Assembly (NCBI GenBank): GCA_905331475.1
Contig: CAJNYU010000183.1
Span: 296,541 to 360,540, forward strand
Direction of reading: 5' to 3'
Source: Rotaria socialis
Lineage: Eukaryota; Rotifera; Eurotatoria; Philodinida; Philodinidae
DNA length: 64,000 nt
Part shown: positions 1 to 11,154 of the stretch, in pieces
How positions within the stretch are numbered: the first letter of the stretch is position 1
How the letters are laid out: each line of letters starts with the position of its first letter
Notes under the pieces: generated by a model
Database searches by the model: none
Seen by the model: the letters and a program-made list of their open reading frames with translations, nothing else
Told to the model about the DNA's origin: nothing
Program-made: the position numbers and the translations under genes

Positions 1-1770
1 GCTATGCTTTATTCTTCTTCTGTTCTTACCTGAATCGGGGAATAAAAATAATAAAAGAAAGAAAACAAGAAGACAGCCTTGCCCATTGCAAATAGAAAAG
101 AAACTACGACATCTAGATGACGCTTTTTATTACATAAAAACAAAATCTTACATAGAGTACCCTTGCAAGTAATAGTGACTATTTGATTATTTAGCTTAGA
201 TTAAACTATTTAATTGAATGATGTTTTTTTAAATATTAGTTGAAATCAAGGTATACAATTATTCTAATATAAAAGAAAATGCTTTATCTAACCGCCTACC
301 TATTTTCGATGATAAAAACTAAATTAAAATATTCTATTTTTTATATACTCTCCAATGAAATAATTCCTTTGTCTGATTGTAACAGATAATTCACTATCAC
401 CAGGAATTTCTCAATAGATAAATTCATATCATCATTGGTGCATGTTTTTCACAGTATAAAAATAATCATACTTTCCTCTCTCTCCCATTGTAATATCGGA
501 AAAAGCACAGAAATGAAAAAAAAATGGTTCGATCGAAATGCATCATCAGCATTACTGATCGTTTCTTTCCTGATGACGGCTTACAACTCATGATGAATCA
601 GAATGGCATACTATGAATTATCTGGCTCATTTGTGACGTACTAAATGTTATAATTCTCTTTTGAGTTGTTTGAATAAGTCTTCTTATGACGCATTTACTG
701 ACGTGTGATACTCGTTCTCATTTAATATTCAGATTTTTTCTTACGTTATGATCACAGTTTTCAAGAAAAACATCTTGTAATTATCACTTCTGCCTTAGAA
801 TCATAGATTTTAACAGATTACCTATTTATATATCTACACAAATCTATTACTATTCTTTGACTGTATTATGTATTTTATTCACGTTGAATAGCTTCGATGT
901 TTTTTTTTTGGATCAATGACACTGCAGGACTTTTCTTTTGAGTTATAGTAATTGCCATGTTATTGGCAGAATAGCAAAATATCTTTTTTTCTAATTTAGA
1001 TTCATAGATTTGGGGAGAATCTTTAAAAACAAGCAACTCAGCTAAAACGAAAATACAAGTTTTTAATTGATTTCGTTAGAAGTCACTAAATCTAAATTAT
1101 GTTCATCTGAACTCAGTCACTTTGTTCAGAACGATTCTCCTCTAAAGCATTTTCTCATAAACTTCTCTCTGTAGAAAACAATGTCAGAAACACATGACAT
1201 AAACTACATCTCCGAATTATTTTATTATTAATAATTGTGCACCACATTTAATCAATATATGTTATCGGAAGTATATTGAATTTTCTGCATGCTATAATGG
1301 TATCGCATAACTACAAACATGATAACGTATTCTGCATAATTTTGTTTTAAAACTATTTTAATGCTTTCATAATATTTTGAGTAGCTTTCTTAATTATCGG
1401 TATAGAAAAAGAATTGCATAAATTAGCTCCTCTCACATTAATCCGCTTGCACATAATATTCATCACGAAGGTTTTTATTACACAATATTGAATACTTGTG
1501 TAAGTATACATTTATATATATATATATCTACGAATGCGTCCGTTCTTTTTTAAATAGTAACTGTTTAATTTTACTTTGCATGTGTTAATAACCGAGATAA
1601 ATATTGATTTTGTATTCTATTGGATGTAATGAATTCGTCGTTGTTTAGATTTTTTTATGGCAGCAGTAAGCTAAATATGCTATTCTATGATCTTATCATG
1701 TTTGTTTGTTCGCTCACTCCTACACTAACAGATGCGATTGGTTTATTAACACCCTGCTTTTCTTAGGCAT

Positions 1771-1802
1771 AGAAAGAAAGAAAGTCAGACAGACAGACAG
1801 AC
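1771..1802. repeat. GAAA/CAGA simple repeat
   Basis: Short runs of GAAA units followed by CAGA units, seen directly. It lies in non-coding sequence. Confidence 0.8.
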
Positions 1803-1854
1803 TAAGGTTTTGTATCGAGTATGCTATCATTGCTACTTATGACATCTGCTTTTT

Positions 1855-2259
1855 AATGCGATGCGAAGCAGAAGCATTTCTGTAGTCCGTCGCGAGTTTT
1901 TTTTTTTTTTTTTACACGNGAACTGCTTACAGCTTTTTTCGAATCTAAAATCCGATGTTTCATTCGGTCACAAATATCATTCCAAAATGACGAAAATGAA
2001 AGAAATTTGTCAAGAGATAATTAAAGTGACGTCATCAACATATGTTAGCCACTATAGTCTATTGATTTACAGCTGATCTAAGATAATGAATCATGGAGAT
2101 AATTAATCGATCAATCGAAATCGATCTTTAAGAATATATCGCTAAGTAAGAATGGAGTTTTCTCAGTGATGAATTTCATTATGTCGACATAAAAAGTATT
2201 CAAGATTTCTCTGAATTGCAGATTTTTCCTGGATGGAGATTCCTGCTTCGCATCGCATT
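1855..2259. repeat. 17-bp perfect inverted repeat, ends 371 bp apart
   Basis: The 17-mer AATGCGATGCGAAGCAG at 1855-1871 reappears as its exact reverse complement at 2243-2259. The match stops abruptly at both sides. The enclosed sequence has no gene and contains the N at 1919. It could be the termini of a small non-autonomous element or a foldback; no target-site duplication is visible. Confidence 0.5.
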
Positions 2260-4954
2260 TCGTATTCGAGTGAAACTTGAATACCATCTAGTTATTCACT
2301 GATCTTGCCTACCTATTTTTGCATAAGAGTTTGGAATATACAACGATCATATCTACTTATTTTACGATTATAGGTTACATAAAATAATATTTTCAGAACA
2401 CACAAACGAATAGATATCGTTTTATTAACATGGTTGAATAAAAAAAAGATGGAATGCGTTGCATTTTTTATTGTATTCATTTCTTCCGTCTAAAATAACG
2501 TTTTATCCTTCTGGAACAGATCTATGTGTTTATATTCTATGTTTATCAAGCTTAATAGATATTGTTTCCTCTAATAAAATAATCCTGTACAGCAAACTAT
2601 TTCAAATAAGATTATGAAAAATATCAACCGCTTTCATGCCCACAAAAGTAGTTTTTTGTGTGGTTCTTTGATTCGAAATATTTTCATACGAGAGACAACT
2701 GATGTTGAGGTGCAGTCGAGTGACAGAAATGAAAAAAATACAACTCGATGAAGTCATATTCGAATTATGTTGTGCATATAGTCACAGTGACGTTTTTTTA
2801 TGCATCACAGTTTCTGTCACAAAATCTCACAAATATAAAACAAAAATGAGCCACCCAAAGTGACTAGAACAATAACTCGTTGTGTATTATTCTGATCTTG
2901 TAAATTATTCATTTTTTTCTGGTGGACGTGATTTGATACGAGAAAAACATCGACGAATGTTGTTTGGCAGCAAATATTATTATAACGGAAGAAAGAGGAT
3001 AGCAAATGAATCCACTAACCACCTACAGTTCGAGTTTTGTATAGTCAAATCTTGGCTTAATTTCAACTTCATTATTTTTTACTTAAAAAACACTCTGATC
3101 CAGTCTCGAAAATATTTATTAAATGTTTGATTTGTTTAAAGTCTGCGTGAAAAAGATTTCCGTTGAATTTGGCTCTAACGAAGTTCTATGTCGCAACTAA
3201 AAGATTTCGCATCAAAATTAACGTAGAATTTCCATACCCATAGCAGATCAATGTTTAAAATCGATAGTTTATGCAGAGAAAACGTGGATAAAACTTTCTT
3301 GGTTAGAACCAAAGATCTTACATAAAGGACAGCAAAAGGATGGATCTCTCAGTAAAATACCAGAATCTTTCGGAATTACTAACTCAATGCGCATTGGCTA
3401 CCTGCTAATTGCAGTTATACTCAATACTAAATAGTACATCCATGAATGTTAGTTTCATTTTTGACTAGAGCTAAACATTGAAGACTAAAACACCAGAAAA
3501 ATCAACGACATAAGCTTTCCAGAAGACTTTCAATCACAGGACTAAAAGGTTTTTGATATATTTCAATAAGAAATGCATGTGACAGATGATGATTTCAGCG
3601 CCCATGAAGAAGTTCATTCTAAATATCAGTTCTGTTGTGAAATGGAATCTTATATTTCTTGGAAAGTGATTGAATGAGAAGCTGAAAGTTGAATTTCAAT
3701 GAGACTCATAGAGTTGACTTTTCTCATCACTATGAAATAGTGATATAAGAACAGATGAATAGTACAAGCAAAGGAGAATTATAGAAAATTTGTGAACCAA
3801 TGTTACCAAAATCGTTTAATATTTTTTTTCCAAATATCATATTGACTTTTGAAACCGTTGCCAAGATCTACTATAATATGTAAATTGATGAATCTACTCT
3901 TGGATATTCGTAATCTTCTCATCATGTCAACAAAAATGCGATTATCTCTTTTACGGTTCTTGCTAAGTGGCATTTAAATTAATTTCGCCCAATAATATCA
4001 CAATTGCTTTTGTTTAGTATCAGATTTGTACGAAAGAGAAAAACATTGTAAACTGCGTTTGATACATAATTTAAAACATAGGATAGCACTCAAATTTACT
4101 AAGTGTACAATAGGATAAGGACATTTGACTTTCGCTTTAGACATATTACAAGTTCATTCGTTAATCAAATCAAAATTCAATCGAATTGTTCTGATTTCAT
4201 GTATTAAAACCAAAATATTATCTAGTTTGAGAAACAAAATCTCATCGACAAGCTAAAACTTGACTTTGACAGTAAACTATCGTGTTTTGAATACGCTGTG
4301 ATCAATGTTGTGTTTTCGTTGCGCATATGTTGTTAATAACAGTAAGCAGAACTTACGTTTTTTTAAACAGCTGGTAACGTGAGATCAAGTCTTTATCACA
4401 ACTACCGTAAGAAGATTTACAAAATGTTGGTGATTTGACAAAAAGAAACGGAAACGAACATTCCACAAGTTAAAACTTGACTATTGTTTCGAAGAAGCGA
4501 TTTCTGTTTAGCTACGTTTTGTTCTCATTCTTACTCAAAAAAGATGCATAAATGAATACACGAAATAAATATAGCGAAGAAAATCGACGTGAATCTTTTT
4601 TCTGATAACTCGTATAGTCCTTAAAAAATGATATCGCACATTTAGACTTTCATATTGTATAGGCAATCGTTTTAGTTGTCATCTGTAGACAGGCATATAC
4701 ACTGATATTTAAGTCAGAAGGTTACCAACCCAGATGTGGTTAATCAATTGATTCGCTAATAAACTAAATAAATAGAATAAAGTTCGAAATCTAGATTGGA
4801 TCATATTTGTTTCGGTATTTTTCGCTTAACAACTTATTCGATGACGTTGAAATCGGCGAAGATGGACTAAACTTCTTTTACTACTTGATTCTATTTATTG
4901 ATTTTGGATTTAATTCTGTGGAAAAAAAACGACTAACTATATTTGATGTTCACT

Positions 4955-7900
4955 TTAATCATCATCGTCATCATTTTCATCCATTTGATCTTGAAAATAT
5001 TCGCGTAAGGCGTCTAACAACCGTCTTGCATCAGCACGGAATATTCTGCTCAATCCTCGATCTTCTTGGAATTCGGGTAATATTGAATATATATAATCGA
5101 TACCAAGTTTTAATAGCTTATGATCAACTTGATCTGGCAAATAGACACCACGAATTTTATCCTGGTAACATCCATTCCATCTTTGCATAAGTGTATAGTC
5201 ATAAAATGTATCACAAAAAATATAAACTTCATTTACATTAGAATGCATTTCATTGTTTAAATTATCCCAGTCCATGATATTTCTATTGGAAATACATAAT
5301 TTAATCATTTTTCGATTTTCATTACGTATATATAGTTGACATTGCATTAGATTATTGTACACATTTACAAATGTCATTAGCAGTGCATTTGGCAATGGTA
5401 TAACTGGTGTAGGGCCCACTCGATTCGTAGTAAAATCATCAAGTAATAAAAATCGAATGGTTGGATGTAAATAGTTTCTATCAAAGTTTATATCATCAAT
5501 AGTTCTCATCTAGAAAATTAAAATTGAAAACAAGTTGTTATGTTCAAAAACAATTTTCTGATAAAAAAACACACAAGTTTCGTGCTTTCTCAAACATTTT
5601 CCGAGCTAATTTCGATTGTTTATTAGTTCGATATTGTTCACCTAATTTTGCATAATGATCTATCAGATCAGATGCTAAACGATAACGAAGATCATTTTGA
5701 TTTGATATGAAATTATTATCTTTATTTCTTGATTCTCCATAACGATATATATATTTAACATTCGATAATTGACGAACAAGATTTACAGTTGATTCTTCGT
5801 AATTATTATAAATGATAATAAATAGATCAGTAATTTTATTTTCATCAGCTAAAAACGAGTCGAAGCTCTTAAAATCACTAAAAGTGACATACGACGAGAA
5901 ATAATCCTTGAAATCCTCTTGAATACACTTCATATCTTCTTCATCATTTTTTGCTTTTGATGTTAAACAAATTAATTGTGTTTCAATATTGTCAGATGCT
6001 TTCTTCAAAACAGATGTACTCTTTGAAAATTTCTCATTTACTTGTCTTAATTCGGCATAAATCCGATTGATTTGTTTGATTTGTTCGTCTGCTTTAGCCA
6101 AATTATTATTTTTAATATATTCATCAGATATGCGACGATAGTTTTGAATGATTTCATCAGCTAATTGACATATTAATTCGTCAATAGTTGAAAATCGTTG
6201 TTGATCACTATGGTTTTTATCATTACTTTCATCAAAGAGGAAAATTTTACAACCGGCCGATTTCGTTTTTATCGAAGATAAAAATTTTGCAGATGTAAAA
6301 ATAAAAACTGACTCTGTAGGCCATCGAGAAAAATCAATAGTTGCCATATCATCTATAATTGATATTGGATTCGATGCCGTCGAAGAAAGAGTATTTAAAA
6401 TAGTGAGAGCAAATTTAGACATATGCGGAGATAAATTGATAAGAACAAATGAAACATTAGTGGTAGAAGCTACAACAAGAAAAAAATAGCAAAGATTAAT
6501 TATAAGATAAGTAAAAGAAATCGATTATCTACTTGATTTTGCGTTTTTACTTCTACTAGGTGATGGCTGATTGATTGTTGATAAGAAAAGATTTTGTGTA
6601 GGCAACTCTTGAAAAAGTCTCTCATAATAAATCGCTGCCTTTTCTTGTTGATTGAATTCATTTAATAGATCACCAATAATGCTGAGATTTTTAGTTTCTT
6701 TTAATTTAGTTTTCATATTATACAATGTTATTGAATCAGTATCGCTAGCTAATTTCAGATGAAGTGTCCATATAGAATTATCGTATATTAAAGTGCCAAC
6801 TTCAAATATTGAACCACACATAAAAAGTACTTCTTGATCTTTTCGATGTTCAATAGTTGAATCAATATCTTGTAGAATAGCAAAAGGTGCTACACCTGTA
6901 CGAAAACTTGCTTTGATATCAAATAAAACTGTTTCATATTGATCATCAAATCTAGCTGTAGACATCGCGTGAGATCTATCAGTTGACGCAAATAGAAATC
7001 CATTCACAACCATCAATTGACCTGGATTAGCTCGAAGATGTTCCATTTCATTTTTCAACATAGGCTGTAATTTAAATATGTTGAGCGATGGCCCTTGATG
7101 TGAAACTAATTGAGTATGAATATCAACAAGGAGAAAACGTAACGCAAACAGCATTTGAATATCTTGTTCGCGCAACGCTTTATTAACGAAACGTGACAAC
7201 GGTGTATGACGTGTTAACCACAGTATAGCTCTTTTTGGATCATATGTTCGTTGGAATTCATTAATTAATTGTGTACCGTACTGATCATCAGAGCTATATT
7301 GACGAAGAATATGAAGCAATTCATAATATGTTCCCTGTGTTAGTATATAATTTGGTGATATAAGAATTTCAAGTAAAAGTTGATACGACACAAACGACAC
7401 GGTTCTCGTATCAAAATGAGTGATCTGTTGTTTGTGTTCGTATATTTGCAATGATTTAGAATCTTCAACGCCTTCACGATTAGTTTGATCATGAGATAAT
7501 TCGTCTAAAAGAATATCTGTTGAAGATATAACATTTCGTACTTTTGCAAAAGTTTTAGCCCATTGTTTATTTCGGCCAACGTCTAAACAATAGACATAAA
7601 TTGTAATCAATCTTTTTAAATGATGAATTTTCGGTATGATCTCTTGTCCATATGCGCCCGATACGATGAGAATAATTTTTTCATTGGCACAACATTTCTT
7701 AAGGCATCGTTCACATGGTTCAACTTTATCAAATGTTATAAGACATGTTAGAATTTCTCTTAGACGTTTTTGAGTTTGAACATTATCTGTACTTGTGTCA
7801 ACATTGGGGTCGAGCCATATAAGTAAAAATGTTTCGAAATCTGTAGGCTTCTTTTGTGGTGTTGATTCTATTGATGATGAAGACAGTGAGTGTTCATGCG

Positions 7901-7955
7901 TGCCTGATATGTCGCGCTTCAGTTTATGAATAATACTTCCTGGATGATTACCCAT
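4955..7955 (-). CDS. ADP-ribosyltransferase-like protein with repeated alpha/beta modules
   Basis: Three exons: 7955-6533, 6469-5571, 5509-4955. Introns of 63 and 61 bp have GT-AG ends and phases 1 and 0; the spliced frame gives 958 aa. The N-terminal region (about residues 40-155; FLLIWLDPNVD, LIVSGAYGQ, IYVYC) matches the domain typical of rotifer ART/TPR proteins. The next part (about 240-390) aligns with an arginine-ART fold: LFALRFLLVDIH, then a position where the usual YRGQ-type Arg is Lys295, then GFLFASTDR where an STS motif is expected, then DQEVLF carrying the putative catalytic Glu375. One TPR-like helix pair follows (about 422-452). Exons 2 and 3 seem to contain three more copies of the N-terminal alpha/beta module (about 529-585, 668-746, 838-915), each with an IY/IF-type strand. 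The start MGNHPGS fits a loose N-myristoylation pattern. The C-terminus is acidic. With two of three R-S-E positions changed it may be a non-catalytic member; the role is unknown. Separate shorter genes are a less likely alternative. Confidence 0.7.
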
Positions 7956-8314
7956 AAAAATAAATAATTCTATTATCGAATATTGAGTTGTATGATTAGA
8001 ATGTTATTTCTACTAGACATGAAAATAAATGCTTTAGAAAAAAATCATGCGGTTGTTTTTCTCCCAGAGGAAGAACGAAAAGCAAAAAAACAACTGAGAA
8101 TATAAAATGTATTTACCACTTTTCACATGAAATCATTTGACACTTGTTTTTCTTTTGACAACCAACAGATGTAACCATCAAAATAGAAAGAAGAAAGGAG
8201 AATGTCTGAGACAATTGGGACTTTTATTTTTATCGATAATTAAAAATAATCAATGCTGTTAATACAGAAAAAAAAACACCGATAGAATATTTCATATGGA
8301 AACGAAAAATGTAT
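7956..8314. other. Intergenic, 5' side of the ART-like gene
   Basis: AT-rich non-coding sequence between two minus-strand genes. It must include the promoter or 5' UTR of the ART-like gene; no clear element is visible. Confidence 0.5.
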
Positions 8315-8571
8315 TCAATTAGTTGATACATTAAGTTCATTAAATGAATGTCTCCATTCATGAATCTTTAGATCCATAATATTTGATTCTTCATATATAA
8401 TATCTAAAGTTGAGAAGCATAAAAATCTTATTCAGAACTAGAGCAACTTAAAAACTACTCACCAAGTGTTCTTTCAATTGTTCGTTCAGCTAATCTAGTA
8501 GAATAAATCATAATATTTGACTTAATATTGTCACATGATTCAATGTGTTCAAAATTAACTTCTTCAGACAT
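8315..8571 (-). CDS. Small two-exon gene, 65-aa protein of unknown function
   Basis: Exon 1 (8571-8463) starts with ATG and ends at a GTGAGT donor. A 59-bp intron ends in CAACTTTAG, and exon 2 runs 8403-8315 to a TGA. The phase-1 junction keeps the frame and gives 65 aa beginning MSEEVNFEHIES and ending NELNVSTN. The product is charged, has no signal peptide or membrane segment, and is probably mostly helical (RLAERTIERTLD). I do not recognise the family. Support is the strong donor, typical rotifer intron length, protein-like composition and intact frame. Exon 1 could instead splice in frame to the ART-like gene through an acceptor near 7970, which would make it that gene's 5' exon; the short intron is preferred. 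Confidence 0.5.
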
Positions 8572-9508
8572 GTATACTTTTGTTATGGTTGCAATTGTGT
8601 TCCGTCTTACTACTGATGAGAGGAACTATAATGGGAGATAACGTGAAATGCTTCACAGTTCTGCACGTCCTCTTTATGGTTACTATGATGATGACAGAAA
8701 GAATTACATATACTTACGCTTACGCGTCATTTTAAAACAAAAGGATGTTTTGATATTCAAATTTCAGCTAATGTGATTGCAATTTGGAAAATCTTTTTCT
8801 TCTAATAATTTGACTTTTTAGATTTTTCTTTTACAACTTATTTCTTATTTTTCAGATTTCTAAACAATCAATTGGAACTGATAATATAACAATAAATTGG
8901 TTATTTTGAATGTTACAGAATCAGAAAACAACTCTCACCTAAGGTCAAAATGAATTATTTTATTAATAAAATTGATCATTCAATATATTAATTGACGAAG
9001 GTGAAAATATTATAAGTTTGATTTACATAATGTCAATACTAAAACAACAAAATTTATAAGAACATTTAAGTAAACCAAGAAACATGATCACATTCAATGT
9101 TATCAATACTACAAGCAAACTCGAATTTCAGTTTTTATTTTATTTAAAACTATTATTTATATAGACTAGAAAATAATGCTTCAGAAAAAAAGTATAGCTA
9201 TTTTTTTAAGTCTATTCAGATATTTATTCTTTTATTCTTTATAGTTTAACATGAAAAAAGAAATAAAAAATTTTCTTTTTTCTTCTTTCCTCGGTATGTA
9301 AGCATAAAGTTATTTGATGAAACATACGTCTGCTATGTTCTTTTCTTTTTTTTATATTGCAGCTTAATAAGAAATGAGTCGATACGAGAACGAACAAAAA
9401 CGTCTGTAAGAACGATACACAAAAAAAAGAAGACATTAGCATAAAACATTTATCGATTTCCTAGAACAATAAAAACGAAAAATTTTAGAAACATTTATTT
9501 TTTTTACG
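8572..9508. other. Intergenic between divergent small genes
   Basis: AT-rich sequence between a minus-strand gene on the left and a plus-strand gene on the right, so both promoters should lie here. No coding exon or clear regulatory motif was found. Confidence 0.5.
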
Positions 9509-10046
9509 ATGGGTGCTTGTTTCGGTAAGAAAAGTGCTAAGTATTCTACTCAATACAAAACTCAACTACAACAACCAAAAAAACAAGGTTGACTTTCTAA
9601 TATTTATTCTTTTTTTCTTCTATTGTATGACTCAGACATAATTTTAGAAGAAATCGAGCCAAAAGAGCCTTCTCCGTCACTCTCAAAGGTATTTTATCCT
9701 TGAAAAAAAACTGCTTTGAATTAAGAGAAGTTGCGCTTTTGACACACATTTCTCATAGTAACTATTGCAGAAACTACAAAACACTGATGGCGTCACAGAA
9801 GAAAATAATGGTGAATTTCGAACATCGGAATTGATTGGAAATAGCATCGATTCAGAAGTTGAACTTATAATTGACGAGCAGAAGAAAATCAATGAAGTAC
9901 TTTGTCAACCATTTCCATCGCGCATTGTGTCAGTTACAGAATCTGAACTTGAGTACGAATTGGCTAATCTCATTTATGGACATCCAGAAATTGACTATGT
10001 AGATAAGTCATTAACTTCTATTACAAATAAATCGAATAATTCTTAA
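9509..10046 (+). CDS. Small acylation-motif protein, 135 aa, unknown function
   Basis: Three exons: 9509-9587, 9636-9688, 9771-10046, with GT-AG introns of 48 and 82 bp and phases 1 and 0. The spliced frame is open and gives 135 aa. The N-terminus MGACFGKKSAK has Gly2 for N-myristoylation, Cys4 for possible palmitoylation and adjacent lysines, the classic dual-lipid membrane-anchor signature. The middle is acidic and Ser/Pro-rich. The C-terminal third (SRIVSVTESELEYELANLIY) has predicted helix-forming character. No domain is recognised. It is probably a peripheral inner-membrane protein (inference). An AATAAA-type signal follows the stop. The family may be rotifer-specific. Confidence 0.65.
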
Positions 10047-11154
10047 TTAAAACTATTGTGTTTTAATAAACATTGTCTAAGATTTTTATTGAATTAAAAT
10101 AAATAAAAAGGGTGAAAGTTAGTTCATAATAAAAATCACAATTTTACTCAATAAAATATCAAATCGAAGAGCAGAATTGTAACAGTAAATTATGAACTTT
10201 TTTTATGAGACGATCTTAAGATTTTAAAAATCTTTTTAATGCTAAGAATCTTGAGAGATGGTAAAAATATGGCATGAAAATTTGAAATATTTGCAATAAA
10301 AAATAAATATGATTCATTGATGTACTTATCGAGTATTTGTTTTACTATTCTTTGTATCTTATTAGAATTCAAGAAACTCGATAACAGTCGTTCAGTAAAC
10401 TATTGAGAAGATTTTTCTCTGCTTCTTACACATCGTCCTTTTATATCAGAGAAAAACAATTCGAGTATTCAATTTTAGCGTCATTCAACAAAAAACTAAC
10501 AAAAAGAAAAAGGAAACCAATGATCTCTGCATTAGTATCACCTCATCTGGACAGCTGACGTTAAAGTAAAAAAAAAATGAATAACATCAAATACATAAAT
10601 TCTTGTATTCAGAACTTTTACTGGTGAATTCTTATATTAAACAAACAAAGGTCATGAACGAAAAATGCTCGTGCCGAATTCTTGCTAAAATGAATCTGTC
10701 AGATGACCTTCAATTCTTCATTATGTACTGACACGCAAGATATCACTTGCAAAATGTGTTCATCAAAACATAGTTATATCAGTTCGTTTGACTTTTTTGA
10801 TGTCACAGTAATTAATGAGCGCTGTTAAAATATCTAGCTTATGCTTTAAAATAGAACTTGATTATTTGTTTAAGATTTTTCATTCTAAAAATAAATATCG
10901 GTGATTCATCACAGCATGATAAGAATGACTAATAATTCACAAACAATCAATTTGAATTCTTTATTTCTTTTTAAGATGATAATTAAACTTTTTGTTTTAT
11001 CTGTTCAATATTAGCAAAACTTCAATTGAAAATATTTCCACATGGCTATTTTCAAAATAGCTGAGTAATAACGGTGATATTTTTTCATATCGACAATGCT
11101 CAGTACATGCCGCGTTGTCTAAAATATCGAATAATATTTTTTATTTTCTTTTAG
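10047..11154. other. Intergenic; N-terminal exons of the SNARE gene were sought and not found
   Basis: The downstream syntaxin-like gene needs 5' exons encoding its N-terminus, and its first recognised exon begins in phase 0 after an acceptor. No convincing Habc-type helical exon was found here. Either the exons are too short or diverged to see by eye, or the gene is 5'-truncated. Confidence 0.45.

Larger units (their letters stand above)
1..4954. other. AT-rich stretch without a recognisable gene
   Basis: No exon with convincing codon structure, splice sites and protein-like translation was found on either strand. The short open frames here are low-complexity and lack flanking splice consensus. 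It contains a tetranucleotide repeat near 1.78 kb, a 17-bp inverted repeat around 1.85-2.26 kb, one N at 1919 next to a long T run, and several TGACG/TGACGTCA motifs (573-705 and 2027-2034). The right end is the 3' side of the minus-strand ART-like gene. Confidence 0.6.

Noticed and set aside
1861-2076. 71-codon plus-strand frame containing the N
   Set aside because: Starts in an inverted repeat, runs through poly-T and has no protein-like character or splice context.
4807-5190. 127-codon plus-strand frame over the ART-like gene's last exon
   Set aside because: Antisense shadow; the minus-strand frame has the splice phase and domain pattern.
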